64,000 nucleotides of DNA from Anaerolineales bacterium (lineage in GTDB: Bacteria > Chloroflexota > Anaerolineae > Anaerolineales > Villigracilaceae). The notes beneath the pieces were generated by a model. That model ran no database searches. It had not been told where the DNA came from and saw only the letters and a program-made list of their open reading frames with translations. The stretch lies in NCBI GenBank assembly GCA_016789025.1, contig JAEURC010000058.1:1-64000 (forward strand), given 5' to 3'. The translations under genes were made by a program, and so were the position numbers. Position 1 is the first letter of the stretch; each line of letters begins with the position of its first letter. Below, piece by piece: positions 8,428-19,491 of the stretch.

Positions 8428-8850
8428 TCAGCCTTTGCAAAGCGGATCTAACACGGCGGCAAATTCCTCTGCTTCCACCGTACCAAACCAGCGATAAAGA
8501 ACATTGTTCTGCGAATCGAGAAGCACAAACTCGGGCGTGGCAAAAGGAGATAACAGGTCGTGCCATGCTGTCCGCTCATGGAAGTTAACCCGCTCCAGTT
8601 GGATGCATCGGTTGTACAAATTCTTGAGCCCATCCACGATGGGCTTCATTGCGCGACATTCCATTCAAGTGCCAGAAAAGAACTCGACGAAGGTGAGGTC
8701 GTTTGACTGGATGCGCGGGGCGGATGTGACGGCAATCGTCGGCGTAGGGACAGGATTCGTGGCGCTCGGAAGTAGAGTTGCCACATCTGTGCGCGCACAG
8801 GAGGAAAGGAGAGTCGAAATAAAAAAGAAGATTCTCAATCGACGAGTCAT
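8428..8850 (-). CDS. thioredoxin-like lipoprotein with in-frame TGA (candidate selenoprotein)
   Basis: Read through one in-frame TGA at 8665-8667, the frame encodes 140 residues. The first part is a lipoprotein signal (FFFISTLLSSC, lipid Cys 18), then a Pro/Thr-rich linker, then a thioredoxin fold with FVEFFSGT-U62-MEC65-RAMKP. The TGA takes the place of the first Cys of the CxxC redox motif, giving UxxC. The downstream half keeps the cis-Pro motif (ATPEFVLLD) and ends normally. A stable hairpin follows the TGA at a distance suited to bacterial selenocysteine insertion. The alternative is a simple Cys-to-stop mutation in a pseudogene, but both halves are otherwise intact. It lies between sulP and a Gfo/Idh gene and would act outside the membrane in thiol exchange. 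Confidence 0.75.
8627..8645 (-). promoter_or_regulatory. SECIS-like hairpin after in-frame TGA
   Basis: In mRNA sense the arms AGCCCAUC and GAUGGGCU pair perfectly (8 bp) around a GUG loop. The stem begins 19 nt, and the loop 27 nt, after the TGA at 8665-8667. Bacterial SECIS elements lie in this window and carry a G near the start of the apical loop. The three-base loop is at the small end of what is accepted. Confidence 0.6.
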
Positions 8851-8856
8851 AACTGG

Positions 8857-8862
8857 ATTATA
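8857..8862 (-). promoter_or_regulatory. TATAAT box 6 nt before the thioredoxin-like gene
   Basis: A perfect -10 hexamer on the minus strand ends six bases before the ATG at 8850, so transcription would begin at or beside the ATG and the mRNA would be leaderless. No good ribosome binding site is seen. No clear -35 at the usual spacing. Confidence 0.55.
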
Positions 8863-8885
8863 TCGGATTGCCAGCACAAGCACTG

Positions 8886-10547
8886 TCAGCCGCCAGAGCA
8901 ATATCTACACCCCCGCCTCTCTGCCTCGACGATCGCCTGGTCGCTCGACCAGAAGAAGTTTTTCTCCCCGATGGTATCCACGAGTCCTCCGCGCTTCATC
9001 ATGTTGTAGGCGTTATCGTGGACACCGGCAAACATCAACGCGCCGCCTTTTTGATGCAAGCGTTCATGCAGACGATGGATCGCTTCGATGCCCGCCGTGT
9101 CGATCAGCGAGACGCCGCGCATCGAGAGGATCAACGCGTGCGTGTCTTTCAAATTTTGAAACGCTTCGTTGAATTGACCCGTCGCCGCGAAAAACAATGG
9201 ACCTGTGATAAACGCCACGCGCACATGCCGACATTTGCCAGCCGTTTCGATCCCTTTTTGTTTGAGCCGCTTAACGTCCACTTCTTGAACTTCGATGTCA
9301 ATGCTGGCGATCTTATTGAGGAAGACCGCGCCCGCGAGGAAAGCGCCGATAAGAATGGCTTGCGTCAAGTCGAGGACGACGGTGGCGAGCATCGTCACCG
9401 TGAACGCGATCATGTCGGTCTTGAAGCGTTTGCCGAAGATGAATTTGATCGCCTCCCACTCGTTCATGCGGATGGCAGTGATCATCAACACGCCCGCCAA
9501 AGCCGCCAAGGGGATGCGGCTCATCAAAGGCGCGAGCAAAAACATGGAGAGCAACAACCCAATCGCGTGGACGATACTGACGAGGCGCGTCTGTCCGCCC
9601 GATTTGATTCCCACGCTGGAGCGGGCAATGGCCGCCGTCGCAGGGACTCCGCCGAAGAACGGGATGAGCATGTTGCCCACGCCTTGCGCGATCAATTCTT
9701 GATTCGCCTGCAAGCGAACGCCCGTCATGTTCGAGCCGACTGCGCCGCACAACAACGACTCCACTGCGCCAAGCGCGGTGATTGTGAAGGTCGGCGCGAT
9801 AAATTCGGAGAGATGAGTCCAGGGGATGTTGGAGAGTGAAAGCCGAGATTGGAGAATCAGAGAATTGGGAATCTCGCCGATGGTTTGGGCGGACCAGTTC
9901 AACGTCGAGGAAAGAAGCGTGGCGACGATGATGCCGAGGAGCGAGGCAGGGAATCGCGCCGTCCACTTTTTGGGCATGAAGAGCATGGTGGCAACGACGA
10001 CGAGTCCGAGGAGTAGAGATTGGAGATCGGGGGCGAATCCGCCTTGAAAATATCCGATGAGTTTTTGCGCGGCGGTGTCGGTGGCGGGAGTTTTGACGCC
10101 GAGGAAGTTGTCAATTTGACCAATGAAAATTATGAGCGCGATGCCCGAGGTGAAACCGTTGATCACGGCGGAGGGGATGAAAGCGATGAAGCGTCCGAGG
10201 CGCAACAGACCGATGAGAAACAGAAGGATGCCTGAAAGCAAACCCGCAACCCAGATGCCCTCGAGTCCGTAGCGTTGCACGAGGACGATCAGCACGGCGG
10301 ACATCGCGCCTGTGGGTCCGCTGATCTGGAACGGCGCGCCCGTGAGCGCTCCCATGATAAAGCCTGCGAGGATGGCGGTGACCAATCCCGCGGCGGCGGT
10401 CGCGCCCGAGGCAACCCCGAACGCGAGCGCGAGCGGAAGCGCAACCGCGGCAACGGTCAGACCTGCGAGCAAGTCCTGTTGAAATTTGGCGAGCGAATAG
10501 CCAGCGAACTCGTCCTTGTACAGGCGAGCGAGACTTCTTCTTGGCAT
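8886..10547 (-). CDS. SulP-family anion permease with STAS domain
   Basis: A 553-residue SLC26/SulP transporter. The start at 10547 (MPRRSLARLYK) follows a GGAGAA site; the frame is open further upstream but lacks a site. About 12-14 membrane segments occupy residues 20-400, with the family signatures GLTVAAVALPLALAFG and FQISGPTGAMSAVL. Residues about 420-540 form a cytoplasmic STAS domain (LILSMRGVSLIDTAGIEAI). Substrates in this family include sulfate, bicarbonate and dicarboxylates. A short segment around LILQSRLSLSN is encoded by a dispersed repeat. The thioredoxin-like gene starts 35 bases beyond its stop. Confidence 0.92.
   Translation of the reverse strand: MPRRSLARLYKDEFAGYSLAKFQQDLLAGLTVAAVALPLALAFGVASGATAAAGLVTAILAGFIMGALTGAPFQISGPTGAMSAVLIVLVQRYGLEGIWVAGLLSGILLFLIGLLRLGRFIAFIPSAVINGFTSGIALIIFIGQIDNFLGVKTPATDTAAQKLIGYFQGGFAPDLQSLLLGLVVVATMLFMPKKWTARFPASLLGIIVATLLSSTLNWSAQTIGEIPNSLILQSRLSLSNIPWTHLSEFIAPTFTITALGAVESLLCGAVGSNMTGVRLQANQELIAQGVGNMLIPFFGGVPATAAIARSSVGIKSGGQTRLVSIVHAIGLLLSMFLLAPLMSRIPLAALAGVLMITAIRMNEWEAIKFIFGKRFKTDMIAFTVTMLATVVLDLTQAILIGAFLAGAVFLNKIASIDIEVQEVDVKRLKQKGIETAGKCRHVRVAFITGPLFFAATGQFNEAFQNLKDTHALILSMRGVSLIDTAGIEAIHRLHERLHQKGGALMFAGVHDNAYNMMKRGGLVDTIGEKNFFWSSDQAIVEAERRGCRYCSGG
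9838..9880. repeat. AGAGATTGGAGA-type dispersed repeat inside sulP
   Basis: The plus strand here reads as degenerate AGATTGGAGAATCAGAGAAT units, the same family as the intergenic tract at 4284-4330. On the coding strand it contributes residues around LILQSRLSLSN, at a loop between membrane helices. It keeps the frame open. Confidence 0.45.
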
Positions 10548-10644
10548 AGATTGTTCTCCGAAAATGTAATTTCGCAAAGGCTCACTGCTCCCCCAAGGCG
10601 TCCTTTGCTTCAATGGCGGGATTGTATCACGAGAAATTTTGCAA

Positions 10645-14274
<3,630 letters not shown>

Positions 14275-14388
14275 ATCATAACCTCATTAAAGAATCAAAG
14301 ACCATGCGGGACTACCCAATCATCAATCCTCAATCGAAAATCCAAAACTTGTACTGAGTGTATCGAAGTATCGCAAATCGTAAATCAC
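14275..14388. other. spacer before the MFS gene
   Basis: Contains short direct motifs ending CAATC-ATCAATC-TCAATCG and the dispersed-repeat phrase GTACTGAGTGTATCGAAGTA. No clear promoter or gene is seen. Confidence 0.35.
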
Positions 14389-15522
14389 ATGTCTCTCCTC
14401 CTCGACTCCCTCTTCTCCACCGTCGCGCTTAGCCACCTCATCATAGATGTGTTCAACAGCGCTCGTCCCGTCCTGCTCACGTATCTCGGTTTAAATGAAA
14501 CGCAAATCGCGCTCATCACAACTATCTATATCTGGACGGCGTCCATCACTCAACCATTCTTCGGCTGGATGTCCGACCGCGTCGGTCCGCGCTGGCTGGC
14601 GGCTGGCGGCGTGTTGTGGATGACGATATTTTTTACTGGAGCGATCTATGTGACGGGAACGGGCGGGCTCGTCTGCCTGATCATCGCCGCCCTCGGTTCT
14701 TCCGCCTTTCATCCTGTCGGCACAGCGCAAGCGACTCTACAGGGACGCGCTCTGCTCAAAGGGCGCGACACCACCTCGACATCATTGTTTTTCATGGCAG
14801 GTCAGATCGGGCACTTCATCGGACCGATCCTCACAGGCTTGATCCTTGCGCGGCTTGGCTTGCATTGGCTTGTCATTATCCCCATCGTTTCAATTCCGAT
14901 CGGCGTCTCGCTCGCGTATCAACTGCGGCACAATCATCCGCACCCCAAACCGAAACATGACGATGGCAGAATCCGTTTGCAGGCGGGCATCGGCTTCATC
15001 CTCCTCCTCGCCGCGGTAGCGACTCTCCAATCATGGGCGCAATCGAACATGATGGCGTTCGTCCCGAAATACATCAAAGACTTGGGTCAAAGCGCAGTCA
15101 CATACGGCAACATCGCGGGCTTGTACATGGGCGGTTCGGCGTTGGGCAACGTAATCGGCGGGCATCTCGGCGACAAATACACAAAACGCAAAGTCGCGGC
15201 GACCGCGTTGTTCCTTGCGGCGATCCCCACCTACATCATCAGCCAGATCGGATGGTCGCCGTGGCTGTACGCATTGATCCCGCTCGCGGGGGCGTTCACA
15301 GGCGCGGTGCACAGCATCATGGTCGTGCTTGCCCAGCGAGTCATCTCAGGCGGCATGGCTCTCGCCTCGGGACTTATCCTCGGCTTCATCTTCTCCGCAG
15401 GCGCGCTGGGGTTGCTGATCACAGGTCCGCTGGCGGAAAGTCACGGCTTCCCCACAGTTCTCGTGATGACAACTGGCTTGGTTTTGCTGGCAAGTCCACT
15501 GGCGTGGATGTTGAGGGAATGA
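14389..15522 (+). CDS. MFS transporter, fosmidomycin-resistance (Fsr)-like
   Basis: A 377-residue protein with about 12 transmembrane helices. The MFS loop motif after helix 2 reads FFGWMSDRVGPRWLAAGG. Helix 1 begins ALSHLIIDVFNSARPVLL, a pattern shared with the Fsr group, which typically has a His-Asp pair in this helix. A second half-repeat contains GGHLGDKYTKRKVA. It probably exports a small hydrophilic compound by proton antiport; the substrate is not evident. It is transcribed in the same direction as nadD but 114 bases downstream. Confidence 0.85.
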   Translation: MSLLLDSLFSTVALSHLIIDVFNSARPVLLTYLGLNETQIALITTIYIWTASITQPFFGWMSDRVGPRWLAAGGVLWMTIFFTGAIYVTGTGGLVCLIIAALGSSAFHPVGTAQATLQGRALLKGRDTTSTSLFFMAGQIGHFIGPILTGLILARLGLHWLVIIPIVSIPIGVSLAYQLRHNHPHPKPKHDDGRIRLQAGIGFILLLAAVATLQSWAQSNMMAFVPKYIKDLGQSAVTYGNIAGLYMGGSALGNVIGGHLGDKYTKRKVAATALFLAAIPTYIISQIGWSPWLYALIPLAGAFTGAVHSIMVVLAQRVISGGMALASGLILGFIFSAGALGLLITGPLAESHGFPTVLVMTTGLVLLASPLAWMLRE

Positions 15523-15554
15523 TTCGGCTGTATAATCAGGTTGCGAGGTGAAAT

Positions 15555-15767
15555 ATGACAATCGCAGAGATTTTAGAAACTGTACGATTTGTAGTTAACC
15601 CCAGCGGACAAAAATCTGCCGTTATGGTGGACTTGGATGTTTGGGAGGAAATCGTCACGATGCTTGAAGACCATGAAGACGCCGAAGAGATGAAGCAGGC
15701 AAAGATGGTTCGTGAAGAAACTGTTCCCTGGGATGTTGCAAAGAAGGATTTAAATTTGGGGGAATAA
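15555..15767 (+). CDS. antitoxin of a RelE-type toxin-antitoxin pair
   Basis: A 70-residue acidic protein with the Phd/YefM-like order. The N-terminal part (MTIAEILETVRFVVNPSGQ) and VMVDLDVWEEIVTMLEDHED resemble the DNA-binding end and the helix after it; the C-terminal tail (ETVPWDVAKKDLNLGE) would wrap the toxin. The toxin gene starts one base after the stop. It would neutralise the toxin and repress the operon. A TATAAT at about 15531-15536 and the sequence GAGGTGAAAT precede the ATG. Confidence 0.82.
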   Translation: MTIAEILETVRFVVNPSGQKSAVMVDLDVWEEIVTMLEDHEDAEEMKQAKMVREETVPWDVAKKDLNLGE

Positions 15768-15768
15768 C

Positions 15769-16020
15769 GTGTATAAAATCGAACTTCGTCGTCAAGCGAC
15801 AAAAGACTTCAATGATATTCCCTCCGAGTATGTTCGCCTGATCTCCAAGCACATTGACTCGCTCGAACAAAACCCGCGTCCCACTGATTCAAAGAAACTA
15901 AAAGGAGTCGCGGGTTATTCATTGCGGGTTGGTACATATCGCGTTTTGTATGATATTGACGACAAGATGCAACTAGTCACAGTGTATCGGGTCAAACATC
16001 GCCGCGAAGCCTATCGGTAA
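15769..16020 (+). CDS. RelE/ParE-family toxin
   Basis: An 83-residue basic protein starting at GTG. It has the family pattern: YKIELRRQATKDFNDIP at the N-terminus, a helix with LISKHIDSLEQNP, the strand KLKGVAGYSLRVGTYRVLYDID, and the C-terminal VYRVKHRREAYR. The Arg and Lys residues near the end match those used by RelE mRNA interferases that cut mRNA in the ribosomal A site. GTG initiation and one-base spacing suggest translational coupling to the antitoxin. ParE-type gyrase toxins share the fold and cannot be excluded. Confidence 0.85.
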   Translation: MYKIELRRQATKDFNDIPSEYVRLISKHIDSLEQNPRPTDSKKLKGVAGYSLRVGTYRVLYDIDDKMQLVTVYRVKHRREAYR

Positions 16021-16119
16021 CGCGCAGTCCGTTTATTTTGTAACCCCCCGTCCCAAACCTTCCTGTACACAAAATTATATATAATTTATAATCTGCCCAC
16101 CCGCTTCACAAGGAGACAG
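16021..16119. promoter_or_regulatory. promoter region of the GntR gene
   Basis: An AT-rich stretch at about 16072-16092 carries two overlapping TATAAT boxes (TATATATAATTTATAATC). An AAGGAGA ribosome binding site lies at about 16109-16115, a few bases before the ATG at 16120. Unlike other promoters in the window, this one gives a normal leader. Confidence 0.6.
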
Positions 16120-16878
16120 ATGGTTACCCGCTCGCCTGTTATCGAAGAAAACGAGTTCATCCAGAAACGTCCGCTCAAAGAGGATATCTTCGACGTTCTG
16201 CACGACAAGATCGTCTCGGGCAAGTACAAGCCTGGCGAATGGCTGCGGCAGGACGAGATCGCGACTCAACTCGGCGTGAGCATGACCCCCGTCCGCGAGG
16301 GACTCGATCTGCTCGTGTCGTCGGGGCTGGCGGAACGCGTCCCGTATCGCGGCGTCCGCGTGCGTGAGATCGTGATGAAGGATGTCGTCGAAGCCTACGG
16401 CTTGCGGCTCATGCTCGAAGTGGTCATCGCTCAAGAGGCGGCGAAAAATATAACGCCTGAGCAGGTCACCCGTCTGGAACGAACGATTGCCGAGTCAAAA
16501 AAACACAACTCGCTGAAGGAAATGTCCGTGGCGCGGAAGTTGAGTCGAGAGTTCCATTCCGCGATTGCAGACATCACGAAGAACGAGTTGCTTATTAAGT
16601 TATACGGGGTCGTCGCCAACGCTTTCCCCGATTGGATTCTGTACGAAGCGATCTTCCGCAAGCCTGAAATTTTAGCGGGCAGTATGAGCGACATGCACGA
16701 CGAACATACGCTGATCGTCAACGCGCTCAAAAAACGCGACGGGCTGAAAGCCGCGCTCCATTCTGTTGAGCATGTGATGGAATCGGGCAAGTGGCTGGAA
16801 AAGTATCTCGAACACCCCGTGCCTGCGGAGTTGTTGCGCGAAAAAGAGGAACAGGTTTTATCGTTGTTGAAAAAATAA
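16120..16878 (+). CDS. GntR-family regulator, FadR/FCD subgroup
   Basis: A 252-residue regulator. The N-terminal winged helix (KPGEWLRQDEIATQLGVSMTPVREGLDLL, cited as residues about 37-65) has the hallmark TPVREGL recognition segment. Residues about 95-235 form an all-helical FCD ligand-binding domain with metal-binding residues of the usual D/H pattern (REFHSAI, MHDEHTLIVNAL, SVEHV). It stands at the head of the corrinoid methyltransferase cluster and probably controls it in response to a methylated amine, betaine or related acid. The ligand is inferred only from the neighbours. Confidence 0.9.
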   Translation: MVTRSPVIEENEFIQKRPLKEDIFDVLHDKIVSGKYKPGEWLRQDEIATQLGVSMTPVREGLDLLVSSGLAERVPYRGVRVREIVMKDVVEAYGLRLMLEVVIAQEAAKNITPEQVTRLERTIAESKKHNSLKEMSVARKLSREFHSAIADITKNELLIKLYGVVANAFPDWILYEAIFRKPEILAGSMSDMHDEHTLIVNALKKRDGLKAALHSVEHVMESGKWLEKYLEHPVPAELLREKEEQVLSLLKK

Positions 16879-16880
16879 TT

Positions 16881-16965
16881 GAACCGCTAAGAGCGCACAA
16901 GCGCGCGAAGGAAAAAGATTTTTCTTTGCGAACTTAGCGAGCTTCGCGGTAAACGGTTTTAGAAA
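16881..16965. repeat. palindromic spacer repeat
   Basis: The stretch beginning GAACCGCTAAGAGCGC and ending CTTAGCGAGCTTCGCGGT is an imperfect inverted repeat with a central AAAAAGATTTTTCTTT. It is of the dispersed 'accgc...aag / ctt...gcggt' class. It may also fold as a terminator for the GntR gene. Confidence 0.5.
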
Positions 16966-16984
16966 TCATTCAAGGAGTCGATTC

Positions 16985-17635
16985 ATGTCGGAAGAACTTT
17001 ATAAACAAATGGCGCAGAGCATTATCGAGGGCGAAAAAGAGATCGCCATCGAACTCGCAAAAAAATCCATCGAGTTGAACATGCACCCGCTGGACACGAT
17101 CACCAAAGGATTCGTCGTCGGCGTCAATTACATCGGTGACCAATTCGGCGCGGGCGAAGCCTTCCTGCCTGAGTTGGTGATGGCAGGCGAAGCGATGAAA
17201 GCCGCCGTTGCCGTGCTTGAACCTGAACTGCTCAAACTCGGTGAAGCCCGCGAAGTGATGGGACGCGTCGTCCTTGCCACCGTTGAAGGCGACATTCACG
17301 AGATCGGAAAGACTCTCGTCGGCACGATGCTCTCCGCGTCGGGATTTGAAGTGACCGACCTGGGCGTGGACCAGCCCGCCGAAAAGATCATCGGCAAAGC
17401 GCTCGAAATTGACGCGCAGATCATCGGCATGAGCGCGTTGTTGACCACGACGATGATTCGCCAGCGCGAAGTGATCGAAGAGCTCGACAAAGAAGGATTA
17501 CGTCCGCGCATTAAAGTGATGGTCGGCGGTGCGCCGATCACAAAGGACTGGGCGGAGAAGATCAAAGCCGACGGCACAGCCGAAGACGCTGTCGGCGCGG
17601 TGCAATTGGCGAAGAAGTTGGTTGGTAAGGAATAA
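16985..17635 (+). CDS. corrinoid protein for a methyltransferase (MttC/MtbC-like)
   Basis: A 216-residue cobalamin-binding protein. Residues 1-88 are the helical cap domain (LPELVMAGEAMKAAV). The B12-binding Rossmann domain has the D103-I-H105-E-I-G108 motif, in which His ligates cobalt, then SALLTTTM and a GGAPIT loop near the C-terminus. It accepts a methyl group from a substrate-specific MttB-family enzyme and passes it to a second methyltransferase. An AAGGAGT site lies before the ATG. It precedes the first MttB-like gene in the same direction, fitting a methylamine- or betaine-demethylation pathway. Confidence 0.93.
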   Translation: MSEELYKQMAQSIIEGEKEIAIELAKKSIELNMHPLDTITKGFVVGVNYIGDQFGAGEAFLPELVMAGEAMKAAVAVLEPELLKLGEAREVMGRVVLATVEGDIHEIGKTLVGTMLSASGFEVTDLGVDQPAEKIIGKALEIDAQIIGMSALLTTTMIRQREVIEELDKEGLRPRIKVMVGGAPITKDWAEKIKADGTAEDAVGAVQLAKKLVGKE

Positions 17636-17932
17636 ATTTTTACCACGAAGGCTTGCACTGAGCCTGTCGAAGTGACACGAAGGGCACTAAGTTTTGATTG
17701 AGTGATGGGTTTATTGGTTTTCCAAAAACAAGTCCGCTTTAGCGGGCTTCGTACGAATAGCACGGACGCTAACGTCCGTTCGGACAAAATCATCAATCAC
17801 CAAAATCTCGCGCACGCGACAAGTCCATCCCCATTCGCGAAGATTAGCGAGGATTAGCGGACAACTTATCTTTAATCCCTTGCCCTTTCCTTCGTGTCCA
17901 TTGTGTCCTTCGTGTTTAAAAAGAGGCAAGCC
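17636..17932. repeat. repeat-filled spacer between corrinoid protein and MttB genes
   Basis: About 300 bases without a gene. It holds CACGAAGG-type fragments (17640-17690), hairpins GTCCGCTTTAGCGGGCTT and CGGACGCTAACGTCCGTTC (about 17730-17785), and a second CTTCGTGTCC-type run at 17890-17915. These are pieces of dispersed repeats seen elsewhere in the window. An AAGAGGCAAG stretch before 17933 may be a ribosome binding site. Confidence 0.5.
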
Positions 17933-19423
17933 ATGCAACCCAAACTCACCCTCCTCACCGACGACATCATCCAGCGCATTCTCGATGAAGCGCATCAACT
18001 CCTACTCAAGCCTGGAGTCAAAGTCAACAACGACGAAGCGCGCGAACTTCTCGCCTCCGCTGGCGCACAAGTAGATACGGAAACGAACGTCGTCCACATC
18101 CCCGAACAAATCGTGCGTAAAGCGTTAGAGTCTGTTCCGCGCGAGTTTTATCTCTACGATTACGATGGCAATCCCACCGTCAAATACGGCGGCGACGCGG
18201 TCCACTTCGACCCTGGCTCATCGGGCATCGCCATGCTCAACCCCGAAACGCTCGAGCATGACACCACAGAAACTCCTCATCTTCTCAAACTAATCAAAGT
18301 CGCGGAACAACTTCCGCAATATGACGCGCAGTCCACAGCGGTGGTTTGCCATGATGTGCCGCAGTCCATTCAGGATTCGTATCGGCTCTATCTCGCGTTG
18401 CTTTATTCCAAGAAGCCTATCGTCACGGGCGCGTTCACAAACAAAACCGTGAACGAGATGATTGACATGCTCGCCATCCTCGCGGGCGGACGCGATGCCT
18501 CGCGCGAAAAGCCACGCGCCATTTTCGACGTGTGTCCTGCTCCCCCACTCATTTGGAGCAACTTCGCTTCGGGCAATCTCATCGCGCTGGCACGCGCGGG
18601 CATCCCTGCTGAAATTGTTTCCGTTCCGTTGGCGGGCGCGGCAGCGCCAGTCACGTTGCTTGGCGCGGTCACGCAACACACAGCGGAATGTCTCGCGGGC
18701 ATCACGATCCATCAACTTGCGAAAGCGGGCTCGCCCATCGTGTGGGGCGGCGCAGCGTGCATCTTCGATATGAAAAAAGGCGCGACCCCCATGGGGGCGG
18801 TCGAGACCGCCATGCTCGATTGTTCATACGCGCAAGTGGCAAAATCGCTGAACATGCCTACGCACACTTACCTCGGCGCGACCGATTCAAAACTTGTCGA
18901 CGCGCAAGCGGGACTCGAAAGCGGCATCACCGCGATGATCGGCGCGCTCAGCGGCATCAACATGATCTCAGGCTCAGGTATGCTCGATTTTCTTTCGTGT
19001 CACTCCGCCGAAAAACTTGTCATTGACGCCGAAGGCATCGCGATGACAAAGCGCATGATCGCTGGCGTGCAACTCCACACCGAAACGCTCGCCACAGGTT
19101 TTTACGACGACAACATCAACTTCAAAGGCGGCGATTTTCTCAAGCAACGCATCACCATGCAACTCTTCCGCAAAGAACAGCACCTGCCCAGCAATGTGAT
19201 TGACCGCGACTCGATGCGCAACTGGAAGGAAGCAGGGAGTCTGGACACCTTCGCCCGCGCGAAATTAATCGTGGATGGACTCCTCGCTTCTTATTCCCGA
19301 CCTCAGCTTGATGAGGCTAAAGAGCAAGCGCTCCACACCTTCATGCTCGCTCTCGCCCAAAAAGCTGGCATGGACGCGTTGCCATCGCTGGAGAACGCAG
19401 ACAAGGAAAAAGTACACACGTAA
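17933..19423 (+). CDS. MttB-family corrinoid-dependent methyltransferase (non-pyrrolysine)
   Basis: A 496-residue TIM-barrel methyltransferase of the trimethylamine/glycine-betaine methyltransferase superfamily. The start at 17933 is preferred over an in-frame upstream GTG. The sequence is open end to end with no in-frame amber codon, so it is not a pyrrolysine enzyme; non-Pyl members such as MtgB act on quaternary amines like glycine betaine. Recognisable segments are LLKPGVKVNNDEAR, VHFDPGSSGIAMLNP, ITIHQLAKAGSPIVWGG and LGATDSKLVDAQAG. It should methylate the upstream corrinoid protein. The true substrate is unknown. Confidence 0.88.
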   Translation: MQPKLTLLTDDIIQRILDEAHQLLLKPGVKVNNDEARELLASAGAQVDTETNVVHIPEQIVRKALESVPREFYLYDYDGNPTVKYGGDAVHFDPGSSGIAMLNPETLEHDTTETPHLLKLIKVAEQLPQYDAQSTAVVCHDVPQSIQDSYRLYLALLYSKKPIVTGAFTNKTVNEMIDMLAILAGGRDASREKPRAIFDVCPAPPLIWSNFASGNLIALARAGIPAEIVSVPLAGAAAPVTLLGAVTQHTAECLAGITIHQLAKAGSPIVWGGAACIFDMKKGATPMGAVETAMLDCSYAQVAKSLNMPTHTYLGATDSKLVDAQAGLESGITAMIGALSGINMISGSGMLDFLSCHSAEKLVIDAEGIAMTKRMIAGVQLHTETLATGFYDDNINFKGGDFLKQRITMQLFRKEQHLPSNVIDRDSMRNWKEAGSLDTFARAKLIVDGLLASYSRPQLDEAKEQALHTFMLALAQKAGMDALPSLENADKEKVHT

Positions 19424-19491
19424 ACAGGTTGTATCTCGTAACTCGTACCGTGTATACCTGTTTACCTGTCTCCGTGTCTACTTTCTCCCCC

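Noticed and set aside
8665-8667. TGA reassigned as a sense codon genome-wide
   Set aside because: Many genes in the window end in TGA at expected positions (for example 4266-4268 and the nadD end), so TGA is a normal stop here; only the thioredoxin-like gene needs recoding.
8868-9839. 323-codon plus-strand frame opposite sulP
   Set aside because: Antisense to a clear SulP permease, with Asp/Arg/His-rich composition and no domain.
15555-16020. Toxin-antitoxin pair as a novel system
   Set aside because: Both proteins fit the common RelE-type families; described as a feature only.
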